Below, one piece after another: positions 34,924 to 44,761 of a stretch of 64,000 bases of DNA (position 1 is its first letter; each line of letters opens with the position of its first letter). This DNA comes from Isoetes taiwanensis (Eukaryota > Streptophyta > Lycopodiopsida > Isoetales > Isoetaceae). Under the pieces are notes generated by a model. It ran no database searches. It worked only from the letters and a program-made list of their open reading frames with translations, and was not told the DNA's origin. The stretch is taken from NCBI GenBank assembly GCA_021234155.1, contig JAJEKV010000195.1, forward strand, positions 124,001 through 188,000. The letters run 5' to 3'. The translations under genes and the position numbers were made by a program.

Positions 34924-35549
34924 AGTAAAAAGAAAACCAATGATAAAACTTGAATGTCTTGCTTAGACTCTAGAATAACATATTTGGCTTTGGATACTAA
35001 GCTGAACAAACCCTTATGAATTGAACGAAACTTTAGAAAGTAGCAGAGAGTCGAAAATCACTGTCTTTCTTGCCACAGGAACATGGCCTGCAAGTAATAC
35101 AAGAATCCAATTTAAGTAAATAGGCCATCCACACAGGCATAACACACCTGTCACAATAATTAACCCCACTAATAAAAAAATGCAAAGGGGTCATTTGACT
35201 TTAGATTGATGATCTAGTGTAGGCCTTTAATGTTTTATTGCCATGCATGAGCACGTTGCACGAAACACATTATAAGCTACAATATAGCAACTTATTGGCA
35301 AAATATGTAATCATATTGTTGTCACATCATGTATGTAGAATATGCCAACGTTTGTTGAAGTGTCAAGCACGAGTAAAAATTATTTAACAAGATTCAACTC
35401 AATAGTATTAAAGTAAAAAATATTCATTCGCAATGGCAATGATTATCAACTAGGCGAATTTACTAATTTCATATGCTAATAATTGGATGGTGCCAAAGTA
35501 CATACTTTGGATGCAATTAAAACCTTTTTTGTAGAATAATATATGAGAG
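34924..35549. other. upstream region of the galactosyltransferase gene
   Basis: AT-rich DNA 5' of the minus-strand gene, where its promoter should lie; no single TATA box could be chosen. No other gene seen. Confidence 0.4.
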
Positions 35550-35656
35550 GGATAACACCCTGGAACGAGGATGTTATGCCCTATTATAACAAACAAGGGT
35601 CGGAGGCCCGAGTTTGTTATAATAGGGCATAACACCCGAGTTCTAGGGTGCTATCC
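35550..35656. repeat. foldback repeat, copy 1
   Basis: Arms 35550-35594 and 35612-35656 are imperfect inverse copies (GGATAACACCCTGGAACGAG / CTAGGGTGCTATCC; GTTATGCCCTATTATAAC / GTTATAATAGGGCATAAC) around the loop AAGGGTCGGAGGCCCGA. A ~200-bp tail with GGTGTTTATRGYCATTTGGC follows. A related copy is at 36250-36440. Confidence 0.7.
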
Positions 35657-35984
35657 GCCTTAACAACCTGGCCCCGAGAGTTTTATAGTGGTTTTGTGGT
35701 GGTTTTATGGTGGTTGTCATAACAAGCTAGGTGTTTATAGCCATTTGGCATAACAAACTAGGTGTTTATGCACTTTTTAATGTGTTAATGGTGGGTAACA
35801 CTCTTGCAACCAACGGCTGAGATGTGGTCTCAGCCTTAAAACTTGAGGGCCAGGTTGTTACGGAGTGATATACCCAAGTTGGAGATTCCGATGGAGGAGA
35901 TTGTGTATTACCTTCTTTTCTAGATAAACGTCTGCAATTACTGAGCCCTTAGTAGTCATTATCTCCGCTTGTCTAGTATCATCA

Positions 35985-36150
35985 TTACTGCAAAGGTTTT
36001 TCCCTTGAAAACCTTTCGAGGCAGGGGTTTTTTAATCCTAGTAGTAATGATTGTACTAGCCCATTGTATGGGTCCCATGACCTATTGGTCTCCGTGGACG
36101 TTAAAAAAACTATTCTATTCTATTCTATTCTTTTATACTCATGTGGTTGA
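35985..36150 (+). mobile_element. retroposon 3' end with (TATTC)n tail
   Basis: GGGTCCCATGACCTATTGG, then TCTCCGTGGACGTTAAAAAA, is followed by repeats of TATTC at ~36111-36130. Bases 36079-36090 can form GACC-TATT-GGTC. The 5' limit is unclear. Confidence 0.6.
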
Positions 36151-36249
36151 AGGTTTCACATGCATTTTAATTCACCCGCCAGGACAAGCCTTATCTTTTG
36201 CAAAACCATTATTATCGTGTTGTGTCAAAGGCAATAAGAGACAAAAAAT

Positions 36250-36440
36250 GAGAGGCATAACACCCTGGAACGAGGGCCAGAGGCCCAACATTGTTATAGT
36301 AGGGCATAACACCCGAGCTCTAAGGTGTTACCTAAACACACTGGACCATGGAGTTTTATGGTGGCTTTCTAGGTGTTTATGGTCATTTGGCATAACAAAC
36401 AAGGTGTTAATGTAACAACTGGGATTTTATCCTGCTTTAA
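36250..36440. repeat. foldback repeat, copy 2 (diverged)
   Basis: GGCATAACACCCTGGAACGA, AGTAGGGCATAACACCCGAG and GGTGTTTATGGTCATTTGGC repeat the order of the copy at 35550. Part of the first arm is missing, so the hairpin is weaker. Confidence 0.6.
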
Positions 36441-37319
36441 AACTTGACCAATTTGTTAAGGATGCATGCATGCTAGCTTGCTAGAATAACCGTCCCTACA
36501 TTTTGCACCACCAACTAAGAGAGAATTTGTATCGAACTGTGGTATGTAGAGTTGTTGCAACGATTTGTTCTCTAAGATAAAATGTTCTTATGAGAAAAGG
36601 CTCTACTAAATAAATGTCAACCCAAGGTTGATTTCTTCTTCATATTGGAAAGAATTATCATGTGTTGATCTATGGCTTATGGTTATTGATCATGGAGATC
36701 GTAGGGCGACAACAAGTCAAGCTATTGTCACTCCATCATCTATGAGCAGGGTCAGAGCATAAGCTGCATTGGGTTTCTTATGTTATTTATTTGTTGGTTT
36801 TGCTATTTTTTATTTAGGTTGTAGTGGGTGCCCCTCTGGGGCAATGCATTGTATTATATTCTAAGAATGGTTTCCAGATGATGATGGGTTGTTTGTTTGT
36901 GTCTGGTGATATGGTTCATGCACTCTTGTGCCGCTTGAACATTAAGGTTTAAAATAAATGTCATATTTGAATTTGTGAAGCTTGTACTACCAACTTCTAG
37001 TTGAGAAGTTGCAGTTTGGCAAGTGTGGGCCTCTAGTATGTCTCACCCATTAGATTTATCCAGGTTCGGTATTTGGCAAGCATGGAACTCAGGTATGTCT
37101 TGCCCATTACACTTGCAATTGCTTTTTACATAAATTTTGGTTGGAAAAAAAGTCTTTAATAAAAAAAAAATCCCATTGTCAAAGCAAAACCATTGGCAAT
37201 ATGTAAGTCACTAAAAATAAAACGACGTTTGGCAAAAGCAAAAAGCAAGAAAAAAAAAAGAACAAACAGAGAACAGCAGAGGAGCAAAAATTCTGCGCCC
37301 AAGCTTGTGCGGCAAAAGA
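36441..37319. other. unassigned DNA
   Basis: No gene or clear repeat; CATGCATGCTAGCTTGCTAG near 36463 and a short duplicated block around TGGCAAG near 37016 and 37073 were the only patterns seen. Confidence 0.3.
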
Positions 37320-37435
37320 ATGGTAGAGGGCTTGAGCAGAGAGCTTAGCCTATGTTTGCTACCAGTTATACAACAGAGAACAACAGAGGGTTTGTGCAGA
37401 GAGAATAGCCTATGTTTGCTGCTGGATTCAAAATC
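37320..37435. repeat. two-copy ~66-bp tandem repeat
   Basis: AGAGGGCTTGAGCAGAGAG and AGAGGGTTTGTGCAGAGAG are each followed by a variant of TAGCCTATGTTTGCT. Minus-strand translation repeats SKHRL-SL-KPS. No recognised protein. Confidence 0.5.
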
Positions 37436-37649
37436 AGAATAAACTGGGCAGCACAGGCTATGTTTAATCAGTCTGATGTGTGCAGGCTTTTCCACTAGAT
37501 TTAGGTCAAGTCAGAAACAGAGAATGGCCTCATATGCATGCATCTACAAATTCAATATAGTAAAGCAAGTATCCAAACAAACCTAATCTGGCAAACAAAA
37601 ACAGGGAAATGAATAATGTACGAGGCAAAAGCATGAAGAAGAGTGGGTC

Positions 37650-37760
37650 GTCCTTTCGATTCTTAGAGCCAGGTTTTCTATTCTTCAAACTAAAGCCAGG
37701 ATTTCGACTCTCGGAGCCAGGCTTCCGATTCTTGAAGCCAAAGCAAAATTCGTTGCTGAA
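37650..37760. repeat. short tandem repeat (~27 bp) encoding a Pro-Gly-Phe pattern
   Basis: Several imperfect units containing GAGCCAGG-TT-CGATTCTT. Plus-strand translation repeats GFRFLEPGF-like units; the minus strand repeats NRKPGS. Both strands are open here for sequence reasons, so no gene is called. Confidence 0.45.
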
Positions 37761-37976
37761 TCTCTTGAATCCATCGCCACATCCATTGCCAAATTCTTTA
37801 GAACCTCTTTTCTTGTTTCCTCTGAACAAAATCCGGCAAAAATCCATGCACAATGGGGGTTTTATTTTTCTGCGCTATTAAATGTTCCAGTTCTTTTCTG
37901 GTTAGCAGGGTTGCCTAACCCCAGCTGCACACTTTTGCTGCAATTCTAGCTATGCCACGTTAACTTAATTGTATCT

Positions 37977-38134
37977 CAACCATTAGATCTCCTAATTTTT
38001 GAATCCACGGTTAAGAGAAATAAAAAACCTATGGAAAATAAGGTACTAAGCTTCTCAACAATTAGATCTCTTAATTTTTGAATCCACGTTAAGAAAAATA
38101 GAAAACCTATGGAAAATAAGGTACTAAGCTTCTC
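37977..38134. repeat. 79-bp tandem duplication
   Basis: Two adjacent units beginning CAACMATTAGATCTC and ending GGTACTAAGCTTCT, with few differences. Confidence 0.75.
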
Positions 38135-38336
38135 AGCTATGGCGTTGCCCTCCGACGTCTAAGCAGATGGGCCCGACATCGCCCATTTATTTCCTGAACC
38201 TTGACATAAGTCCAATACTTGGACGATTTTCCTCCCCATTGCCTAGTCTCATTTTGTTTAAAATCTTCTGCGCTGTTGAAGCTATGGTTCCTTTCGTAGA
38301 ATTGTGGGATTTCCTAGAATTTAACAAGAATTGGTA

Positions 38337-38443
38337 ATGGGTGCAGGAGAATCAAGTCATAGACATGAAGAGCAGATTGGTCATCAGTGTCTTAGACCCT
38401 ACTTGAAGGATCTGGCCGCCGCTACAAACAGCTTCAGATCGTG
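38337..38443 (+). CDS. possible first exon of an unidentified gene
   Basis: ATG at 38337 opens MGAGESSHRHEEQIGHQCLR, then PYLKDLAAATNSFRS, and runs into a donor-like GTAGGC at 38444. A glycine at position 2 would permit N-myristoylation. No second exon could be joined with confidence; the membrane-protein frame at 39853 is one candidate. Low confidence. Confidence 0.25.
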
Positions 38444-39483
38444 GTAGGCTCTCTGCTTCTATCTATATGTTTTTCTTCAAATTTCTGTTTGCTTGGTAGT
38501 TTTCTGAATCATACGTTTAATTGAATGGCAGGCACCATAGGATTGTTTATTGTATAGATTCCAGAGCTGGAGCCTTATAAATCTGGTATGTACAACCCAC
38601 CAATAAAATATATTTTCTTAAGGTATTTTAAAAGCCTAACAGATAAGTTAATCCTTATTGAAAATATCATAACATCCTCAATTTTTCTAGTATAGTAGTT
38701 TGTTACTGACTAGGTCGTATGGCCTTTTAAAGGACGTTCAGAAGAATTTTCATTTTTCTGACAATATTTTGTACCGTTTCTACAGACTTACACTGACAAT
38801 ATTTTGATTGCCATAAACCATTTGCTAAATTACCACATCTTTGCAATGCTCACATGATGGATCGATAGGGGGAGCTCCCCTTGGAGACGCTGATACAACA
38901 TACAGGTAGATTTATGGACACCTTTCTATTTGGTTGAATTATGAAAGGCTAAAACAACATGTGCATGGTGTTGAATGGTGTTGTATGGTGCTGGAAATGT
39001 GATGGTTATTAGATGGAAAGCAATGTTACAAGTTGCAACACTCTTCTACGGCATGCGAGCCATTGTTTTTAATTGCAAGCTATTGCTACCGACATGTCAT
39101 TGTTGTGTGTTTATGCAAAAGTCCCAGTTTGCAAATCTCGTACTTCTGTTATAGATACCTTCATGATCCATTTGACTGTGCCTGTTAATGAGCATGATAG
39201 TTTGAGACAAGTAACAAAGGTTTAAGATAGATAGATAGTAGTTTTAACGTCACGCCACTAGGCAGCATCCAACTGGACATGTGACCACACACCACACTAC
39301 ATTGCTTGGTTAGGCCCTGCCCCCAACCACCTTACATTGCGTCTGTTGGGATTTGACCCCCAACAGTACCGAGTGCGATTCTGGACGGTATTTTATGTTG
39401 TTATTGTAGGCATCTATTTTAAACGTGTTTTTCTTGTGGTTTTATGATTACTGCTAATTTAGTTGTCACTCAATGTTTTTGCA

Positions 39484-39711
39484 GATCTTCAAAACTGCTG
39501 CTAGCCTTATAGCTGAATTGGACGTGTTGCTCAGCTTTGTGGATCTGAGCAGTCCAACACATATGCATGGCCTAGCATCACTGGTGCAGCGGGATATTGT
39601 TTATTTTCTTGATGACTATGCAGACAGTTTGGTAGCCTGAAATTTGTGGCTTGCAGGATGAAGGTGACATTGTCCTAGAGGAAAGTAGGCACCCCTGTAT
39701 TGAAGCTCTTT
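39484..39711 (+). pseudogene. MSH2-like mismatch-repair gene fragment
   Basis: 39484-~39564 reads IFKTAASLIAELDVLLSFVD, then LSSPTHM. After AG at 39655, 39656-39711 reads DEGDIVLEESRHPCIEAL and stops. These match consecutive parts of the plant MutS homologue MSH2 (typical ...LAELDVLLSFADLA... and GDIVLEGSRHPCVEA), just before the ATPase domain. The ATPase domain itself is absent, so this is a captured or degraded piece. The acceptor CTTGCAG before DEGD is preserved. Confidence 0.6.
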
Positions 39712-39852
39712 TTTAAATTGATAAAAAATATTTGTTCTTCTACATTGCAATGGAATTGGATAGCATTTAATGTTCAAGGTAAGAAGAAAAAACTGGTTTC
39801 CACATATTTGGCAAGTAAATCTGAATTTTCAAACTTGCATAGTCTTTACATC

Positions 39853-40571
39853 ATGCAACTCTGGTTCTATGTGTTATCTGCATGTTTTGTTGTCCTTACA
39901 ACCCGAATAAATAATTCAGGCTATGCCTTTCTTGTCATTGCGATTGCCTGTGTGAACGTCCTTGGAGCTATTGGAAATATTGCTCATGGGCGGATTGACC
40001 AACTAAGGCCATCATCAGGCCGCAAATTGGCAAGGTATTTTCTCGACATTATTGCATACGTTATTATTGCAAGCTTTAGCTTGGGACAGGGTGTCGACAC
40101 GTTGGACAAGCTAAAGAGAGGTCAAATCTATGAGGCCACATTGGACAAAGTAAGAAAAGGCATTGCTAATCCGGAGAGGGATGTGGCCACCACATTACCT
40201 GTGTTTCGAAAGCTGGGTGCTTTGACTGATAATTTGAATGTGACGATGCCTCTAATCGATAGTGCACTTGGCCCAAGTAACTCTGTACACTTGATGAAGA
40301 TGAGCAGATGGGTCATGCGTCCGAGCATGAGAACAATGGTCTAGGAAACTCTCAAGAATTCAGCAGGATCTATGATAGAATGCATCACAAGCCACACATG
40401 CAAATTCTTGGTGCTATACACGATGACCAGGATCTGGAAGATGACTTCAGTGAGGTATTACAAAAAAATCAGGAACGCCTTGTAGATTATACTGATGAGA
40501 ACGACTTGGAGATCCCCGAAAAGACCGGTTGCGCTAAAGTGGATACGAAAGATCGATTGGAATTGGATTAG
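39853..40571 (+). pseudogene. three-TM membrane protein with acidic tail, one frameshift
   Basis: From ATG 39853 the frame gives three hydrophobic helices (LWFYVLSACFVVLTTRI; YAFLVIAIACVNVLGAIGNI; YFLDIIAYVIIASFSLGQGV) and a charged segment (DTLDKLKRGQIYEATLDKVR, ERDVATTLPVFRKLGALTDN). It drifts into MKMSRWVM-MRPS and stops at 40344. In the next frame an acidic tail begins at ~40280 (LDEDEQMGHASEHENNGLGN, LEDDFSEVLQKNQERLVDYT) and stops at TAG 40569-40571. The two frames join naturally by one base, so a one-base deletion (or a sequence error) is likely. Upstream in-frame codons to 39700 may be intron. I do not recognise the family. Confidence 0.5.
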
Positions 40572-43500
40572 CAACAAATAGACATGGCAACGACGAAAGT
40601 GATATGTGGTGCAAATGGATTTCCTACATTTGTTAGAGCATCTCGAATCATTAATAAAGGATAGTTCTAGCTTAGACTAATTGCCATTGTGATTCTTCTA
40701 AGCGTGATGGATGCTATTTGATGATAATCCAAAGAAATGTACCATTTATGATAATAAATATTCTTCAGCACTATATTCTTTTTTTTTTTATTATCCTTCT
40801 TTGCATGACTTGCTCGTCCTATCGTATGTTCACGGTAGAAAAAGATTGCAATGGCGATTCTGTCGACTTGTTGTTGCGTGCTTTGAGAAGCAACAGTACT
40901 TTAATAAAAGCTAAAAACACACGTATATTAGAGCCGACATATTCACTGAAGTGAGGCATATTTTTTCCCTAAAATCGACCTCTCCGAAGGCTTTCTTGCT
41001 TCAGAGGAACGACGACTGTTTACAAACTATCCTTTTAAACACAACCTACAAGCTATTTCGAGCAAAATAAGAATGCATTTTTTTCTCAAATTAATGAATT
41101 GGTGCTTTATATGAACACTTCAAATGACTTTATAGGTAAAGTGCCTTAATTAAGGGACAACTCTTAAATGCATTGAATGTGTTGGTGTCCAACGAAGGTT
41201 AACAAGATAAATACCATGAATTAAAATTCTAACTGTGCTTATGAGGAAGGCAACATATGTAAGAGGTCAATAAAGAGTTAAGCTAATGTAAAAAACTAGG
41301 TAAGCACGGGGATTGAGATATGTCCAAGGGGTCAGACAAGACACCATGGAAAGAGGTACAGGGGCAACAACTATGCTCCAAAAGAAATATTGTGGCGCCA
41401 ACATGAGGATGAAGGAGATGTTATGAACTGGAGCAGATTCAGAGCTACATGATAATGGAATCATCTCTAACCTTCTTTATAATCTGTTTGCAAATTTCAT
41501 TGCTACGTGTTCTACCACACCGGCCACAGATCCTGCTATCAAATATTGATCAAATGTTATCGTCAGCGTAAGTTACTATTCATTCTGATTTATTATCCAA
41601 TGGGAGGTCTCCATGTGGCGACCATTCTATTCAAGAATGACAAATAGGTATAGCATTCTTGAACGACCTCTTACAGCCTGTTACCTGAGTGAAAACTTGC
41701 ATTCTTGAACTATTTATTACCTGCGTGAAAAACCTCTGTTGTGGCTATGATGGTTGTGGCGGGCATAAAAAGCTGGAAATGCCATGGTGAGCTCCAAAAT
41801 CTTGTCAGAAATGCACAGTCGCTGAAGCACAAAACCAGTTGAAGCACCATTGCTGAAGCATAAAACTTGAATCAAAACCTGAATCCGAGTTGCTTGGACA
41901 GACTCGAAGCCTAAATTCGTCAAAATCTGAGCTTGAATCCAATTTCATTGCTTACCTTGACGTCGTGGAATGGCCATTTGGTTTGTGGCAGGGCACAAAT
42001 AGAATGGCCTTCCTCTTGCCATTCCGTATCACATCAAGAGACGAACCATATGATTTTTGCTTGAGGAATTTCCTATGTCCATCCCCCCCTCCCTTTTTTT
42101 TTCACATAGCTATGTCCCGTTTCTGCCATAAATTCCTGGCCCTCCTTGCACTAAAATTTGCAGATAATTGTTTGGATATACCTAACTAGATCACAACATA
42201 TTTCTGCATAATAAGAGTCCGACTCTTTCTCTAGATTCCAGCTTCTATTGTCACAAGAATGGAACCTTTCCAGTCTTTTATAATGCGTAAAGAAGGAACT
42301 AGAAATTGCACATTGAGTAGAATCACAGTTTATAGGTGCTAAAAAGCGTGAGGTCAGGATTGTATAAGTGTTGGTTATGTCAGAAAGGCCTGGATCACAT
42401 TACACAAGGGAGAGCAAAACAGAAACCTTGTTGCAACCCAATCTGAATTCAGTCTAAGATCAATCCATTATGTCTAATACCAAATCCACTTTGAGATCGA
42501 TCCGTTGTCTGTAAATACAACAAGGGGCAATACAAGAAGCAAGTGAAAAACTATGGTAGAAATGGTACAAAAAGGCAGGCTCTCTTGCAAAATAAACAAT
42601 ATGAACTATGGTAGGAATGGTGCAAAAAAAGGCAAGCTCTTGCAGAATAAACTCCATGAACTGAACCGGTAATGACTATGAACAAGCTTTAGGAACCACA
42701 ATATTCCTATTGTAGGGTACACATGGTAAGCTAGAAAATAGATTATGTAAAGGCATCATCCTAGAGATGGCTCTACTAAAATAGGAAACTAGGAGAGGAA
42801 CTGACAAATCTACCAGTAAAGCCAAACACGTTGTCTTTATCTAACCAAGACTTAAAAAAAAAATGCTTGCAGGGAATTTTAGAGGGTACCAAGCTCATAG
42901 GCTGGAAATTAGATTGTGGTAGGGCGGATCAAATGGCTAGAAACAAAGTCGAAAAAAGTACCAAACATCCAGACTTTGGGAAAAAAGGTTGCAACCAGGC
43001 GGATCACACTTAGTCAATAAAGCTAAGGAAAGGCTCACGAAATCATAATAGAAGTTAGCCAATCATGGGCAATACATCCTCTCCAATTGAATTGTAAAGC
43101 ATTTGTAATTGAGTCCTCTATTCAACTAAGATACATGCTACTAATAGTTCATAAACTGTAACCATAAATTTTGCTAAATGCTAAATACATCTCTATATTT
43201 CCATCACAATATGAGCATTTAAGGACCTAGAAGCAGCTGACAACTGGTACACACACAAATGATCTTTTAGCAATCCTCTGGGAGCTTGTTTAGGCCATTA
43301 GACACCAGGTTGCATTCTGAACCGCAAGACGACCACAATATTAAGGCTACCCTTTGCATCAAGAAGACAATGCTTCCTCACATTTTGGAGTTTTTGAAGC
43401 TTGTTTGTAAGGTTTTAGCTAAGGGGATTAACTAAAGACATTGCAGTAAAAATTAATACTTTCACAGCAAAAGGTACTCCCAGTTGGCTTTCATTGTATC

Positions 43501-43768
43501 CTTACAACAAATTAGAGTTCACAAATACATGCATTCATTAAGCACAAACTAAGAAATCTTGAATTTGCTTGTGTTGCTTTATCTGAAATGTATCTAGAAG
43601 TCAGCTATGCGGGCATAAGCATTTAGTGCAAATCTAAGTGATGTTCCAATTGCAGTATCTAGCATGACGAACCGTTGCTAAAAAGCTCTAAAAGCACTAG
43701 GTCTCAAACATTGCAGATGGCTACTAGAAGGTAATAGGCCGAACCAAAATGGGCTCTTCTGGCCCATC
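40572..43768. other. long stretch without a recognised gene
   Basis: AT-rich DNA with short ORFs only. A two-copy ~70-bp repeat lies at ~42540-42660 (CTATGGTAGRAATGGTRCAA, GGCARGCTCT). No transposon ends or coding similarity seen. Confidence 0.4.
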
Positions 43769-43880
43769 GCGGTGTTGGTCTAGTGGTAAGGTCTTGGATT
43801 GGGGTAATCCCCACCAGGGTTCAAAACCCACTAGCTACCATCGGGTGGGAGACGTGGGTGGATGCAAGTCCCACCAACCA
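43769..43880 (+). mobile_element. tRNA-derived SINE head
   Basis: An A-box-like TTGGTCTAGTGG (43775-43786) and a B-box-like GGTTCAAAACC (43818-43828) at tRNA spacing form an internal RNA polymerase III promoter. There is no full cloverleaf or mature 3' end, so it is a SINE and not a tRNA gene. The body continues with TCGGGTGGGAGACGTGGGTG; no tail or target duplication found. Confidence 0.65.
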
Positions 43881-43884
43881 TATG

Positions 43885-44400
43885 CAAAGCCTGAATGTAG
43901 AACCTTATACTAGATATTCCAGCAATCCAATGCATGGAGAAGAAGGCCGATGTAAAGGGAAGGGCAAAGAATGTCCAATGCAAGGCCAATGTAAAGGGAA
44001 GGGCAAAGAATGTATGGAGAAGAATGGCAGAATGAGCAGCGATTAGCAGGCTTGCTGACGAAAATGGGCCCTTCTAGATGCATAACTTGAAAGAACCCAG
44101 AAGCGTGGGCCCTTCTAGATGCATAACTTGAAAGAACCCAGAAGCGGGATGAGCAAATGATTAGCGTGCTTGCCGACTTTAAATGGGCCCTTCTAGATGC
44201 ATAACTTGAAAGAACTTAGAAGCAAAAAAGAAACTCCGTGTAAACACACAATGCAAAGCCTGAATGTAGAACCTTATACTAATATTCCAGCAATCCAATG
44301 CATGGAGAAGAAGGCCAATGTAAAGGGAAGGGCAAAGAATGTATGGAGAAGAATGGCAGAATGAGCAGCGACTAGCAGGCTTGCTGACGTGGGTGTCGAT
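43885..44400. repeat. duplicated block and triplicated 40-mer upstream of the PPR gene
   Basis: A ~150-bp block (TGCAAAGCCTGAATGTAGAA ... AGCAGGCTTGCTGAC) occurs at 43885-44056 and 44250-44390. Between them GGGCCCTTCTAGATGCATAA, then CTTGAAAGAAC, is present three times (44066, 44108, 44188). Recent local duplication just upstream of the expanded PPR gene. Confidence 0.8.
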
Positions 44401-44761
44401 GTGGATGCACTAGAATTGCACGAAAAGGTCCACCTCAGTTAGGCAAGCCTGCTAAAAATACTGGCAATATCAACGAGGTACATACCAACATATACCAAGA
44501 ATATGCTAAAAACCAGATCGAGGGTTTTGATGTATGGAACGGAAATTACAACCAGAGCGTACAATATAGAGCGGACGACATATCGTTGTGGATCTCTGTG
44601 AAATTGTGGAGCTCTGTGGAATCGTTTAAGAGATTAAGAAGTGAGAAGAGGGGCTTGAAATTTGATTTAGTTCTCTGGTTTAATTCTCTGGCTCGATTCT
44701 CACTCAACGACCTCATATTATACGGGAGCCCATTTGTTGTTATAGGCTATGGCTTAAGTCT

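Noticed and set aside
37609-37881. 90-codon ORF with GFRFLEPGF repeats
   Set aside because: The pattern comes from a ~27-bp tandem repeat open on both strands; no evidence of translation.
43771-43830. tRNA gene
   Set aside because: A- and B-box-like sequences are present, but no complete cloverleaf or acceptor stem; better explained as a SINE head.
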